A DNA stretch of 64,000 nucleotides, from assembly GCA_964614515.1 (NCBI GenBank), contig CAZTPJ010000013.1, forward strand, positions 1 to 64,000, read 5' to 3'. Shown here one piece after another: positions 34,775 to 44,131 of this stretch. Below the pieces are notes generated by a model, which was not told the DNA's origin, did no database searches, and saw nothing but the letters and a program-made list of their open reading frames with translations. The DNA comes from CAZTPJ01 sp964614515. GTDB lineage: Bacteria; Planctomycetota; Phycisphaerae; Phycisphaerales; UBA1924. Position 1 is the stretch's first letter. Every line of letters begins with the position of its first letter. Made by a program: the position numbers and the translations under genes.

Positions 34775-37543
34775 CTACTTCAACTCCCTCTCAAACAACC
34801 GCAGAATCCTCCGATACTCATCCAGCCATCCCTCTTCGGTCCGGAACCCGTGCGGCTCGACCGGGTATAGCGCCACGTCCCAGTTTTCCTTCTTCAACTC
34901 GATCAGTCGTTGTGTGAGGCGGATGGTGTCTTTGACGAAGACGTTGTCATCGACCATGCCGTGGCAGATGAGCAGTGCCCCGCGCAGGCCGTCGGCGTGT
35001 TCGATCGGGCTTGAGCGTTCATACGCCATCGGGTCATCGGCGGGGGTGTTGAGGATGTTGGAGGTGTAGCCGTGGTTGTAGTGCGCCCAGTCTGTCACAG
35101 GCCGTAGCGCGGCCGCTGCCGCGAACGACTCCGGTCGAGTGAACATCGCCATCAGCGCGAGGAATCCGCCGTAGGATCCACCGTAGATCCCGATGCGCTG
35201 CGGGTCCACGCGATGGTGTTCGGCCAGCCATGCGATGGCGTCTTCGCAGTCGTCAAGTTCCGGCGGGCCCATGTTGCGATAGATGGCCGTGCGCCAATCC
35301 CGGCCATATCCGGCCGAGGCGCGAAAGTCCAGATCAAGCACGACAAAGCCGCGCTCCGCGAGGATGTGGTGAAACATGTGCTCGCGGAAATACTGTGACC
35401 ACCCGCGATGCACGTTCTGCAGGTACCCCGCGCCATGCACGAACAGCACGGCCGGGCGCAGCGATGCCGCCTCGCCCGCGATTGCCGCGTCAACACTGTC
35501 CGGATCAAGCGGGCGAAAGTCCGCGAGTCCCATGTCCGCCGCTTCCGGCGGCACATACAACTTCGCATAGATCGAGCGTCCGATGCGCGAGGGCACTTCC
35601 ACGATTTCGGGAATCTGAAATTCCATCGCGGCGAACTGTGGTTCGATGGTGAACGTGAGGCGCTGCGGCTCGGCCATCGGCTGCGCGGGCATCACGAAGA
35701 GTTCCGACGGGCGCTCCATCGTCGAATGCGTGATGAAAAGGTGCGAACCATCCGGCGATATGTCGAACCGAGTGACGCCGCGCATATCGGTCATCTGCTC
35801 CGCCTGCGCTGTGGCCACGTCGATTCGCCAGACTTCAACCTCGCCGGGGTGCCGCGCGTTGGCCGTGTAATAGATGTAGCGCCCATCGGGCGATGGCTCG
35901 GGGCTTGAGACTTCGTACTCGCCACGAGTGAGGGCGCGCGACTCGGCCGCGCCCGCCTCGCGCAGGTAGAGATGCGAATAACCGGTGTGTTCGGACGTGA
36001 AGTAGATCGTCGAAGACCACGGCAGAAAGCCGACCGATGTGAAACGCCCGTTGATCCACGCGGGATCGGTGAATCGCTCGAGCGTCGTGAGCGTGGGCAT
36101 TGGCGGCGAGTCATCGGTGACGGCCGTGGAGGGGGGGGCATCCGCGAGCGGCACGTCGGGTTGTGGAGGCGCGACTTGCTCTGGCGGCGATTCGGGTGTG
36201 GCAGCATCGTCGGTTGGAGGAGGTTCACTCGCTGGCGCTTCGTGCTCTGAAGGCGCAGGGTCTGATGGCGTATCAAACGTCATCAGCCCGATCCAGCGGT
36301 CCTTGTTGTCGTGCGATGTGACCTGCACGAGCAGGCGATCGCCATCGTCCGACCACACGACACGGCCGATGCTGACGTTGCGCGGCTTGGCCGGGCGCTC
36401 CTTCGAGGGGGGCTTCGCGGGCGACTCAGGCTCGGTGGCGGGCTGAATCTCTTCGCCGATGGCCGGCGACTCAGGCCGCACCACCGCTGCTTCTACGGCC
36501 GTCGCATCATCCGCATCCGCCACGGCCTTCTCGCGCGACTTCCTCCACCGCGCATTCTCCTCCCGAATCTCCTTGAGCGGATCATCCGCGATCCCCGGCA
36601 GCGTGGACAGGTCGATCGGATGCACCGTGCGCGTCGGCAGGTGAATCAGCGTCAACCGCTCCCCGGCCTGCGTCCCCGTGCCCACGAGACTTCGCACGCT
36701 TCTCGATTCCACATACGCCGACGATGTGATGAAGTCCGGCATCACATCGCTCTTGCCCGACTGCGCGCCCTTGTTCGCCAGGCGCACGGCCAGCCATTGG
36801 CCGCATGGTGACAACGTCTGCCCGCGAATGTCCGCCTCATCGCCGAGATAGATCGGGTCTGGCGGGCGCGTGGGGTCGGCGAGGCGTTCGGCCTTGCGGC
36901 GTTCGCGGTCGGCCTCTTCATTGGCCTTGCGCCGCGCGATCGTCGCGAGCAGCCGCGCCTGCTGATCCGTCAAATAGTTCGGCTTTGGCGCATCGCGCTC
37001 CTCGGGATCCTTGGTCGCGCGGATGTCGGCCACCTGTTCCTCGTGCCCCGTGAAAAGATCACGAGTGATCATCGCTCCGCCGCGACGGAACACGATCCGC
37101 GTATCGCCGAGCAGAAACTGCGGCGAATCGTTGCTCTCGACCGTGCGCGTGATCTGGATCAACTCACCCGTGCCGACGTGCTTGAGGAACAGATTGCCGC
37201 CGCGCGAATACACCTTGTGTTTGCGATCGCGCGACCAGTGCCCGCCGGGCTGATCCGCCACGGGACGCTGCGCATCGTCGATCAACTTCGGCTCACCACC
37301 CTCGATGGACATCGCGAACAGGTCTGAATCGCTCCGCCCCGGCGGCAGATCCGCCCGCTGACGCCAGTAATACACCATCGTCGAATCATCCGACCAGTAC
37401 GCCCGCTGCGGACTGCGCGCGATCCACGATGGATCACGCATGATCCGCTCAAGCGTGATGCCATCCCCCGCCGCGGGCTGCCACGCCATCGCACACGCCT
37501 GCACGCACAACCAACCCACGATCGACGCCACACGACACATCAT
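34775..37543 (-). CDS. S9 family peptidase (dipeptidyl peptidase IV-like)
   Basis: A 922-residue secreted serine peptidase with a short signal peptide (VASIVGWLCVQACAMAWQ), an N-terminal beta-propeller of about 600 residues and a C-terminal alpha/beta-hydrolase domain. The catalytic triad is visible: S790 in GIYGGSYGGF, D866 in HGMVDDNVFV and H898 in PVEPHGF. It would cleave dipeptides or short peptides. The propeller carries two Pro/Glu/Ala-rich low-complexity insertions (around PAIGEEIQPATEPESPAK, and around TPESPPEQVAPPQPDVPL), the second including an eight-base homopolymer at 36131-36138. It converges with parE 13 bp away. Confidence 0.92.
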   Translation of the reverse strand: MMCRVASIVGWLCVQACAMAWQPAAGDGITLERIMRDPSWIARSPQRAYWSDDSTMVYYWRQRADLPPGRSDSDLFAMSIEGGEPKLIDDAQRPVADQPGGHWSRDRKHKVYSRGGNLFLKHVGTGELIQITRTVESNDSPQFLLGDTRIVFRRGGAMITRDLFTGHEEQVADIRATKDPEERDAPKPNYLTDQQARLLATIARRKANEEADRERRKAERLADPTRPPDPIYLGDEADIRGQTLSPCGQWLAVRLANKGAQSGKSDVMPDFITSSAYVESRSVRSLVGTGTQAGERLTLIHLPTRTVHPIDLSTLPGIADDPLKEIREENARWRKSREKAVADADDATAVEAAVVRPESPAIGEEIQPATEPESPAKPPSKERPAKPRNVSIGRVVWSDDGDRLLVQVTSHDNKDRWIGLMTFDTPSDPAPSEHEAPASEPPPTDDAATPESPPEQVAPPQPDVPLADAPPSTAVTDDSPPMPTLTTLERFTDPAWINGRFTSVGFLPWSSTIYFTSEHTGYSHLYLREAGAAESRALTRGEYEVSSPEPSPDGRYIYYTANARHPGEVEVWRIDVATAQAEQMTDMRGVTRFDISPDGSHLFITHSTMERPSELFVMPAQPMAEPQRLTFTIEPQFAAMEFQIPEIVEVPSRIGRSIYAKLYVPPEAADMGLADFRPLDPDSVDAAIAGEAASLRPAVLFVHGAGYLQNVHRGWSQYFREHMFHHILAERGFVVLDLDFRASAGYGRDWRTAIYRNMGPPELDDCEDAIAWLAEHHRVDPQRIGIYGGSYGGFLALMAMFTRPESFAAAAALRPVTDWAHYNHGYTSNILNTPADDPMAYERSSPIEHADGLRGALLICHGMVDDNVFVKDTIRLTQRLIELKKENWDVALYPVEPHGFRTEEGWLDEYRRILRLFERELK

Positions 37544-37637
37544 GCCACGGCCTCCGGTTTACGAATCCGAACCAGCGTACCGCCCCACGCCCGGCCGCGT
37601 CAAGGATCGACAGATACAATCGGGCGTGGTTCGCTCG

Positions 37638-38219
37638 ATGCCAGCCCATGACGGCATCCTTGATCGGATGGTCAGCGCGGTGGAACGTGTACGCCAACGC
37701 CTGCTCCGCGCCGCGGCCGCGCTCGACGCGGCGGGCGTGGCCTACGCCATCGTCGGTGGTCACGCTGTCGCCGCGTGGGTGGCCACGATCGATGAGGCCG
37801 CGGTTCGCAATACGCAGGATGTGGACGTTCTGATTCGCCGGGCCGACTTCCCAGCCGTCACCGCCGCGCTCCAACACGCCGGGTTCGTGTACCGCCACGC
37901 CGCGGGCATGGACATCTTTCTCGACGGCCACGATGCAAGCCCCCGACACGCGGTCCACATCGTCTTCGCGGGCGAGCGCGTGCGATCCCATGAGCCGGCG
38001 GTGAACCCCGATGTCGCCCAAGCCACGCCGATGGGCTCGCTGCGGATCCTCAATCTCGAAGGCCTGGTCCAGATCAAACTCACCGCGTTTCGCGACAAGG
38101 ATCGAACGCACCTGCGCGATCTCATCGGCGTCGGGCTGATTGACGATTCTTGGCCGGCGAAACTCCCCCCCGAACTCGCCGCGAGACTTCAATCCATCCT
38201 CGACACGCCCGAAGGCTGA
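37638..38219 (+). CDS. Nucleotidyltransferase-like protein
   Basis: A 193-residue protein. AAALDAAGVAYAIVGGHAVA followed by RNTQDVDVLIRRADFPAVTA matches the minimal nucleotidyltransferase fold (GG-x(n)-DxD pattern, DVDVLI). HIVFAGERVRSHEPAVNPDV and LEGLVQIKLTAFRDKDRTHL continue the pattern of AbiEii/MNT-like proteins. A toxin or antitoxin role is possible but there is no partner gene visible, and housekeeping roles cannot be excluded. ATG 37638 is used; ATG 37668 is an alternative. A seven-C run (38165-38171) lies near the 3' end. Confidence 0.72.
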   Translation: MPAHDGILDRMVSAVERVRQRLLRAAAALDAAGVAYAIVGGHAVAAWVATIDEAAVRNTQDVDVLIRRADFPAVTAALQHAGFVYRHAAGMDIFLDGHDASPRHAVHIVFAGERVRSHEPAVNPDVAQATPMGSLRILNLEGLVQIKLTAFRDKDRTHLRDLIGVGLIDDSWPAKLPPELAARLQSILDTPEG

Positions 38220-38226
38220 CCCCCCG

Positions 38227-38970
38227 CTACTTGCCGCCGCCCGCCCGCCACCGCTTGACAAACTCCGCGTACTGCTCCGGCGTGTCGATCCCGACGCCAC
38301 GGGCGCTGCGCACGATTGCCACGGCCATGCGGAATCCATGCTCCAGCACGCGCAACTGCTCCAGCGACTCGGCCTGTTCCAGCGGCGTGGGCGGCAGCGC
38401 GACATATCGATCAAGAAACGCGCGGCGATAGGCGTAGATGCCGACATGTCGCAGCCAGCCCGTCCCCCCCCCTCGATGATGCGGGATCGTCGCGCGTGAG
38501 AAGTACATGGCCGTGCCATCGCCGCGAACCACGACCTTGACGATGTTTGGGTTGGCCGCATCACTCGCGGATGCAAGCGGCGTCGCGACCGTCGCGGACT
38601 CCGCGCCGCTGCTCGCCAGTGCCGTGACGGCCGCGTCGATCACCTCCGGTTCAATCTCCGGCTCATCGCCCTGCACGTTCACGACGATCTCATCGGGCGC
38701 AAGACCGAGGATGGACGCGGCCTCGGCAAGCCGGCTTGTGCCGTTGGGATGATCGCGCCGCGTGAGAATCGCCTGCGTGGCATACGGGTGGAGCGCGTCG
38801 ATGATGCGAGCATCATCCGCCGCGACCACCACGCGCGTAGCGCACGCCGCGCGCTGCGCGGCCTCGGCCACATGCTGCACCATCGGCCGTCCCGTCGCCG
38901 ATGCCAGCACCTTTTCAGGAAACCGCGTCGACGCCAGCCTCGCGGGAATCACAATCGTCGCTTGCGGCAC
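38227..38970 (-). CDS. kdsB: 3-deoxy-manno-octulosonate cytidylyltransferase (CMP-KDO synthetase)
   Basis: A 247-residue enzyme that activates KDO for lipopolysaccharide core synthesis, proof of an LPS-type outer membrane. VIPARLASTRFPEKVLASAT is the nucleotide-binding start, IVNVQGDEPEIEPEVID holds the metal-binding Asp region, and MYFSRATIPHHRGG plus HVGIYAYRRAFLDRYVALPP are typical. The GTG at 38970 puts the conserved core near the N-terminus; GTG 39027 is possible and would overlap the upstream gene by 19 bases. A nine-base homopolymer (38464-38472) encodes RGGGTGW in a loop that is short in relatives. Confidence 0.93.
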   Translation of the reverse strand: MPQATIVIPARLASTRFPEKVLASATGRPMVQHVAEAAQRAACATRVVVAADDARIIDALHPYATQAILTRRDHPNGTSRLAEAASILGLAPDEIVVNVQGDEPEIEPEVIDAAVTALASSGAESATVATPLASASDAANPNIVKVVVRGDGTAMYFSRATIPHHRGGGTGWLRHVGIYAYRRAFLDRYVALPPTPLEQAESLEQLRVLEHGFRMAVAIVRSARGVGIDTPEQYAEFVKRWRAGGGK

Positions 38971-39008
38971 GCCTGATGCACTCCATGCCGCCCCCGCGGC
39001 GGACGATC

Positions 39009-39692
39009 CTAGAACACAACCGCCCACGCAACGATCGCCACGATCAACGCGGCCGCGACAACGCTCGCCACCACGATCCCGCGCCGCTTCAGACGCTCGC
39101 GCCGAATCTCACGCCGTTCAACCGCGAACGCATCGGCCTCAAGCCCTCGCACATGTTCGCGCAGCGCGGCCGTGGCGGGGAGCAACCGCTCGCCGAGCCG
39201 CGCGTGCATCGCCACCTCCGCCGCTTCCAGATGCCGCTGGGTCGCTTTCTTTGACGAATCCATCGCCCGGCTGATCTGCGCATCATCCATGTCATCAATG
39301 TGGCGAAAGAGCCAGGCCTCGGCGTGCTGACGATCCATCGCCAGCGCGGCTTCGTGACACTCGCGCGCTGGATCCGGCGAGATCGGACCGGCGGTGCTCG
39401 CCGATGATTCGCCCTCAGACGCCGCGCCCGATGGCGCCGCGAAGGTCTCGGCCGTGGAACGCGGAGGCTTGACGCGCTTCGGCTTTCGCCTGCGAGCCAC
39501 GGCCGCCCACTCTCGCGCGTGCAGCACCACGAGCCGATCGCGATGCTCCGGCGTGACACTCTCCAGCCGCGGCTGCGCACGCTGCACACGATCAATCACC
39601 TCGGCCGCCCCGCGCACCGATCCCGACAACAGATACGCCACCCGCGCCACCCGTGCCTCGGCCGTCATCCGTCGTGTACGCTTCGCCGACAT
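39009..39692 (-). CDS. Hypothetical protein with sigma-like helices and C-terminal membrane anchor
   Basis: A 227-residue protein. Residues about 118-165 (RQHAEAWLFRHIDDMDDAQI, SRAMDSSKKATQRHLEAAEV) look like the region-4 helix-turn-helix of an ECF sigma factor, and the C-terminus ends in a single hydrophobic helix after a basic stretch (RRERLKRRGIVVASVVAAAL). The N-terminal third is Arg/Ala-rich. Such a membrane-anchored, sigma-region-4-like protein could be a regulator, but no family with a known function was recognised. Confidence 0.62.
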   Translation of the reverse strand: MSAKRTRRMTAEARVARVAYLLSGSVRGAAEVIDRVQRAQPRLESVTPEHRDRLVVLHAREWAAVARRRKPKRVKPPRSTAETFAAPSGAASEGESSASTAGPISPDPARECHEAALAMDRQHAEAWLFRHIDDMDDAQISRAMDSSKKATQRHLEAAEVAMHARLGERLLPATAALREHVRGLEADAFAVERREIRRERLKRRGIVVASVVAAALIVAIVAWAVVF

Positions 39693-39758
39693 GCAGGGAT
39701 TGTTCGCAGGTCAGGTGGCCGGTGTGCCACCGAGTTGCGGAGTCACACCTGCGTGAGA

Positions 39759-40187
39759 TCACATCTGCGTGAATGTCCCGCCGTCCATCACATCGCACCC
39801 GACCATCGTGCCAGGTTCGAATTGCTCGGGCCGTTGCCTCGCATCCGTCAGCGCCAGGTGCAGCGGCACGCCGCAGTTGACCACCAGTCGCCCATCGGCC
39901 ACGCCAACGACCATTCCCTGCACGCGCCGCGGACGGCCGCACACCGGCTCGATGAACCGGCCGCCGGTCCCGACAAGATCGAGCCGGCGTGCATCCAGCA
40001 CGATGACGCCTTCGATCCGCTTGCCCTCATGGGCCGTGACCTCGCCGCGCGGCGTCAGGTGCAGGTCATAACTCGTGCCCGGAAAGAGGATGCGGACCAG
40101 TCCCCGGGCGTGGGACGGAACCGTGCCGCCAAAGACTCCGCGGGCAAACTTCGGGTCGATCTTCGTCGTGGGGGTTGGCGTAATCAT
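39759..40187 (-). CDS. Hypothetical protein, beta-rich
   Basis: A 142-residue soluble protein beginning MITPTPTTKIDPKFARGVFG. It is rich in short beta strands (EGVIVLDARRLDLVGTGGRF, VQGMVVGVADGRLVVNCGVP) and lacks membrane segments or signal peptide. ATG 40187 is preferred because the 13 residues before it are Arg-rich and unrelated in style. No family recognised. It lies between the amidotransferase gene and the sigma-like gene on the same strand. Confidence 0.6.
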   Translation of the reverse strand: MITPTPTTKIDPKFARGVFGGTVPSHARGLVRILFPGTSYDLHLTPRGEVTAHEGKRIEGVIVLDARRLDLVGTGGRFIEPVCGRPRRVQGMVVGVADGRLVVNCGVPLHLALTDARQRPEQFEPGTMVGCDVMDGGTFTQM

Positions 40188-40226
40188 GCACAGAAGATAG
40201 GCGCGACGCGTGAGCAGACGCCGCAC

Positions 40227-40913
40227 TCACGCAACCGGCGACGCCCTCACCGCGCCGATGAACTTCGCCAGGATCCCCACGCCCTGCTCCGTCATGAAAC
40301 TCTCCGGGTGAAACTGCACGCCTTCGAGCGGGGCCTTGCCTGCATCTTTCCACACACGCCGCAGGCCCATGACGATGCGCATCGTGTTCGGCGGCGCGCC
40401 GGCCGGTTCCGACACCTCTTCATCCGTCCATGCCGACACTTCCCAGCCGTCTTCGCCCTCGCGCCGCGCGGGGATGCTCATGGCCGGGACGATCAGCGAG
40501 TGATATCTCGCGGCCGTGAAGGGCGATGGGATGCCCGCGAAGATGCCTTTGCCATCGTGGTGAATCTGGCTGGTCTTGCCGTGCATGGGCCGTGTGTGCC
40601 GCACGACGGGCATCCCCCCCCCCGCCGCGATGCACTGATGCCCCAGGCACACGCCCAGGATCGGCACGCGTCCCGCGAAGCGCGCGATGATCGCCCCCGA
40701 CACGCCCGCCTCGCTGGGGGTACACGGCCCGGGGCTGATGAGAATGTGCGTGGGGCCACGCCCATCGTCGAGCCGCTCAACTTCGTCCGGCGTGATTCGA
40801 TCGTTGCGCACGACGAGCAGATCTCGATCCGCGTCGAGCGATGGATCGATCTCGCCGAGTCGCTGGACGAGGTTCCAGGTGAACGAGTCGTAGTTGTCGA
40901 TGAGCAGAATCAC
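40227..40913 (-). CDS. Glutamine amidotransferase, anthranilate/aminodeoxychorismate synthase component II
   Basis: A 228-residue class I amidotransferase. LLIDNYDSFTWNLVQRLGEI is the diagnostic TrpG/PabA start, followed by HILISPGPCTPSEAGVSGAI, the nucleophile Cys in ILGVCLGHQCI, HGKTSQIHHDGKGIFAGIPS, and VQFHPESFMTEQG with the catalytic His and Glu. It would feed ammonia to TrpE or PabB, neither of which is in the window, so tryptophan versus folate cannot be decided. GTG 40913 matches the family start; ATG 40958 would add 15 residues. A ten-base homopolymer (40614-40623) encodes AAGGGMPV beside the nucleophile loop. Confidence 0.92.
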   Translation of the reverse strand: MILLIDNYDSFTWNLVQRLGEIDPSLDADRDLLVVRNDRITPDEVERLDDGRGPTHILISPGPCTPSEAGVSGAIIARFAGRVPILGVCLGHQCIAAGGGMPVVRHTRPMHGKTSQIHHDGKGIFAGIPSPFTAARYHSLIVPAMSIPARREGEDGWEVSAWTDEEVSEPAGAPPNTMRIVMGLRRVWKDAGKAPLEGVQFHPESFMTEQGVGILAKFIGAVRASPVA

Positions 40914-40971
40914 GCGGGAAGCGTAGGGAAGACGGGCCGCCGCACGCGACCGTGCCATCGGGCGAGCCTGG

Positions 40972-43470
40972 CTATTGGAAAGGAACGTCGATGCTGAAGG
41001 TGAAGAGTCGCCGTTGATCCGTGTCCTCCTTGACCACAGGGAAGCCGAAGTCAAAGGCGAGGGGAACGGGCGAGAGCAGGTCCACACGAATGCGGAGTCC
41101 GACGCCGACGCTGACGCGATAGTTGTCGAACCCCGGCTCGTTGGTGACGGTTCCCGTGTCGATGAACGCGACGCCGCTGATCATGTCGGACACGAGCGGC
41201 TGGCGGATTTCCGTGCCAAACGAGAACATCCACGACCCGCCGATGGGATCATCGCTTGGGCCGCCGGTGTCGTTGCGGACGCCGCGTGGCGAGATCGTAC
41301 GGAATCTGAAGCCGCGGAAGTTGGATCCGCCAAGGTAGTACCGTTCATACACCGGCGCCGAGTCCGACCCCTGCGGAATGTACCCCGCGCGCGTCCCGAA
41401 CGAGAGGACGGTCGCACGCCCGAGGAAGTCTTCGTACAGCGGGATGTACACGGTGTATGACGCTTCGAGTTTGGTAAAGTCAAAGTCTCCGCCCAGCAAG
41501 CCCATCTGTTCGACCGAAAATTCGACTCGATTGCCGCGCGTGGGGATGATCGGGTCGTCCGCCGAGGAACGCGAGAAACTCAATTGCAGACCGGTGAGGA
41601 GTTTCTGGTCCTCGAGTTCAAAGAAGTCGGTCGGGCTGTCGGGCTCGAGATCGGAAAGTTGAACCCATTCGCCCCGCACGCGCAGGTTGCCGCGCCAGCG
41701 ATCGCCGAAGATGCGTCCGACGGCCGCCCGTCCGCCGTAACGCTCTTCGTCATATTCGCGAAGCCTCGACATGGAGTAAAAGCCCGCGGTGGAGAGGGAG
41801 TACTGCGTGTCAAAAACGTGCGGCTCGCCGAGCGAGAGTGAGAACTGTGAGAAGCGGTCGCCGGGGACGGCCTCGGCGGTGAAGGTCTGTCCGCCGCCGC
41901 GAAACGCCGTGCCCGAAAAGATCTCGCTGAACGATTCGGGCGTGTCGGTGATGTCGAAGTTCCGCTGTCGATAAACGAGCAGGGCGGAGAGGCCGCGGTC
42001 CGAGTTGACCTGGCCGCCGATGTTGAACTCGCCCGTGCTGGCCTCTTCAACTTCGACGAGGACATCGCGATGTTCCGGCTGCGCGGGATCGGCGTCCTGC
42101 ACGGTGATGCGCACGTCGTTGAACAGTCGCAGGCGTTCGATGTTCCTGCGTGATTCTTCGAGGGAGATCACGTCGAGGGGGCGGTCGGGCGCAATGGTGA
42201 GTTGCCGTTCAATGACGGGGTACCGCGTGCGCGCGTTGCCCTGCACGATGATCTGCCCGGTGCGATAGCGCTCCCCTTCGTTGAGGAGGATCACAAGATC
42301 GACGAACGGCTCGCGCTCATCGCGCAGTTCCGTCAGACGCACCAGCGGCGGTCGACCCTCGCGCTGCGCAATCGACGGAAGCGCGAGCACATAGCCCTGC
42401 AGGCCGTAGGCCTTGCGAACTTCATCCACGGCCCTGCGAAGTTTGACGGCGCTGTAGACATCGCCCGATTTGATGCCGATCAACCCGGCGAGTTGTTCGC
42501 TGGTAAAGACGCCTCGGTGGTCATCGGGCTTGCCAAGGTGAACGACGCGAACGTCGCGCATGGTGAACAAGCGTCCTTCGTCGATGTGGAAGGTGACGAT
42601 GGCCTCGCGTCCGTTGGGCGCATAGGTGACCTGGCGATCGACGCGAATGTCGATGTACCCGCGGTCGCGGTAATACTCGACGAGTTTCGCGACATCTTCA
42701 TCAAGCGTGGCGTCGTCGAGGGGCGCTCGTTCGAGCAGGCCGACGGATCGCGTGCGAATGGCCGTGCGCAGTTCGCGCGGCGCGAACGCCTCGTTGCCCT
42801 CGAAGCGGATGTCGGTGACGCGAAGGCGTTCGCCCTCGCGCACGCGGAAGTAGAGGATGCCGGTCTCGGCGAGTTCCTCGCGATCGGCGACGACCTGGGC
42901 GAGATAAAACCCGCGTGCGCGATACTCGGCTTCGATCAGCCGCGCCACCCGCGCAATCTGGTATTCATCCACCGGCGCGCCCACCAGCACGTCGGTCACC
43001 TCGCGCACCTTCTGATCGCTGATGCGCGTGTTGCCCACCACCTGCACATCCTCGACCATCGGCTGCACCGTCACCACGAACGTCAGCAGCACCGTCCCAT
43101 CTTCCATCGCCTGGCCGTAGGTCCCCACGCGACCGAATCGACCCAGGCGATTGAGTTTGCGGATATCGTCGCTGATGACGTCGGCGGCGTACGGCGTGCC
43201 CGCGATCGACCGCAACTGATTCCGCGCGAGAATCTCCATCGCGGGGTCCAGCGGCGGCCCAACCTCCCCCTCGCCCGCGGCCTGCGCGATGCGAACCTCG
43301 CGAATCATCATCCCCTCAAACGGCGAGGGCGCTGCCGGTTGACGACGTCCCTCCAGCAGCGGAGGCTGTTGTCCCCACGCCGGCGCCACGCCCCCGGCCA
43401 ACACGGCCACCACGGCCGCGACCAGCGGGCCGACTCGTCCAGACACCAGGCTCGGAAAACCACGTCTCAC
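40972..43470 (-). CDS. bamA: Outer membrane protein assembly factor BamA
   Basis: An 832-residue Omp85 protein that folds beta-barrel proteins into the outer membrane. A signal peptide (GRVGPLVAAVVAVLAGGVAPAWG) is followed by about five POTRA domains (for example VEDVQVVGNTRISDQKVREV, LRVTDIRFEGNEAFAPRELR, YRTGQIIVQGNARTRYPVIE) and a C-terminal barrel with the ERYYLGGSNFRGFRFRTISP motif (VRGF/Y type) and a final Phe-containing strand FTFSIDVPFQ. GTG 43470 is taken as the start for a clean signal peptide. The barrel is complete. Confidence 0.95.
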   Translation of the reverse strand: MRRGFPSLVSGRVGPLVAAVVAVLAGGVAPAWGQQPPLLEGRRQPAAPSPFEGMMIREVRIAQAAGEGEVGPPLDPAMEILARNQLRSIAGTPYAADVISDDIRKLNRLGRFGRVGTYGQAMEDGTVLLTFVVTVQPMVEDVQVVGNTRISDQKVREVTDVLVGAPVDEYQIARVARLIEAEYRARGFYLAQVVADREELAETGILYFRVREGERLRVTDIRFEGNEAFAPRELRTAIRTRSVGLLERAPLDDATLDEDVAKLVEYYRDRGYIDIRVDRQVTYAPNGREAIVTFHIDEGRLFTMRDVRVVHLGKPDDHRGVFTSEQLAGLIGIKSGDVYSAVKLRRAVDEVRKAYGLQGYVLALPSIAQREGRPPLVRLTELRDEREPFVDLVILLNEGERYRTGQIIVQGNARTRYPVIERQLTIAPDRPLDVISLEESRRNIERLRLFNDVRITVQDADPAQPEHRDVLVEVEEASTGEFNIGGQVNSDRGLSALLVYRQRNFDITDTPESFSEIFSGTAFRGGGQTFTAEAVPGDRFSQFSLSLGEPHVFDTQYSLSTAGFYSMSRLREYDEERYGGRAAVGRIFGDRWRGNLRVRGEWVQLSDLEPDSPTDFFELEDQKLLTGLQLSFSRSSADDPIIPTRGNRVEFSVEQMGLLGGDFDFTKLEASYTVYIPLYEDFLGRATVLSFGTRAGYIPQGSDSAPVYERYYLGGSNFRGFRFRTISPRGVRNDTGGPSDDPIGGSWMFSFGTEIRQPLVSDMISGVAFIDTGTVTNEPGFDNYRVSVGVGLRIRVDLLSPVPLAFDFGFPVVKEDTDQRRLFTFSIDVPFQ

Positions 43471-43563
43471 GGGCGTGGACGATAGCGGCCCATGTTCGCG
43501 GACACAAACCTGCCGGAAATTCGTCCACACATCCCCCACCACCTCTGACGTATCGTTGCCACG

Positions 43564-44052
43564 ATGCCCACTGACCCGGCGTACACCCTTGCCTGCCTGT
43601 GCGATCTGCGCGACGCCGATGGACGCATCCTGTTGCTCCATCGCGCGCGACCGCCCAACGCGGGGCTATGGTCGCCCATCGGCGGCAAACTCGACGCCGG
43701 AAGTGGCGAATCTCCGGCCATGGCCGCGAAGCGCGAAATCCGCGAAGAGGCGGGCATCGATGTGCCGCTGGATCGCCTGCGACTTGTGGGGCTGTGGAGT
43801 GAAGCAGGCGATCCGCCCGCGTCGGGGCACTGGCTCTTGTTCATCTATCGCGTACTGGGCGCGGTGGAAGTAGTGCCGCGCGAGATTCCCGAGGGCCGAC
43901 TCGCATGGATCGGCCCGCGCGATCTTGACACGCTGCCGATCGCCCAGGCGGACCGCGAGATTCTCTGGCCAATGCTGAATAATCCCGACGCGATGCGATG
44001 TCCCGTCAGCGTGCATGTCACCCCGAAGTCGTGGCGATGGTTGTCGGAGTGA
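43564..44052 (+). CDS. Nudix hydrolase
   Basis: A 162-residue pyrophosphohydrolase of MutT type. The Nudix box is GGKLDAGSGESPAMAAKREI followed by REEAGI; it has two extra residues between the GG and the first Glu compared with the usual GGKxExGE spacing, while the catalytic REIREEAGI is intact. WSPIGGK and LFIYRVLGAVEVVPREIPEG are typical of the MutT branch. The substrate could be an oxidised or normal (d)NTP. It is divergent from bamA. Confidence 0.88.
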   Translation: MPTDPAYTLACLCDLRDADGRILLLHRARPPNAGLWSPIGGKLDAGSGESPAMAAKREIREEAGIDVPLDRLRLVGLWSEAGDPPASGHWLLFIYRVLGAVEVVPREIPEGRLAWIGPRDLDTLPIAQADREILWPMLNNPDAMRCPVSVHVTPKSWRWLSE

Positions 44053-44084
44053 CGGCCGCTCGGCGGGAATGACACACGAGCCGT

Positions 44085-44115
44085 ACGTGCTACTGGCGGG
44101 CGAGCCGCCAGTGGC
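44085..44115. repeat. Palindrome actggcgggcgagccgccagt
   Basis: A diverged copy of the pair at 23231 and 23335: arms actggcgg/ccgccagt around a short loop, followed by ggcacac. It lies between the convergent Nudix and hypothetical genes. Confidence 0.6.
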
Positions 44116-44131
44116 ACACGTTCAGGCGTAC

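Noticed and set aside
34453..38219. Defence island joining the ParDE pair, nucleotidyltransferase and retron
   Set aside because: They are separated by housekeeping genes (rplU, S9 peptidase) and show no composition break, so a single island is not supported.
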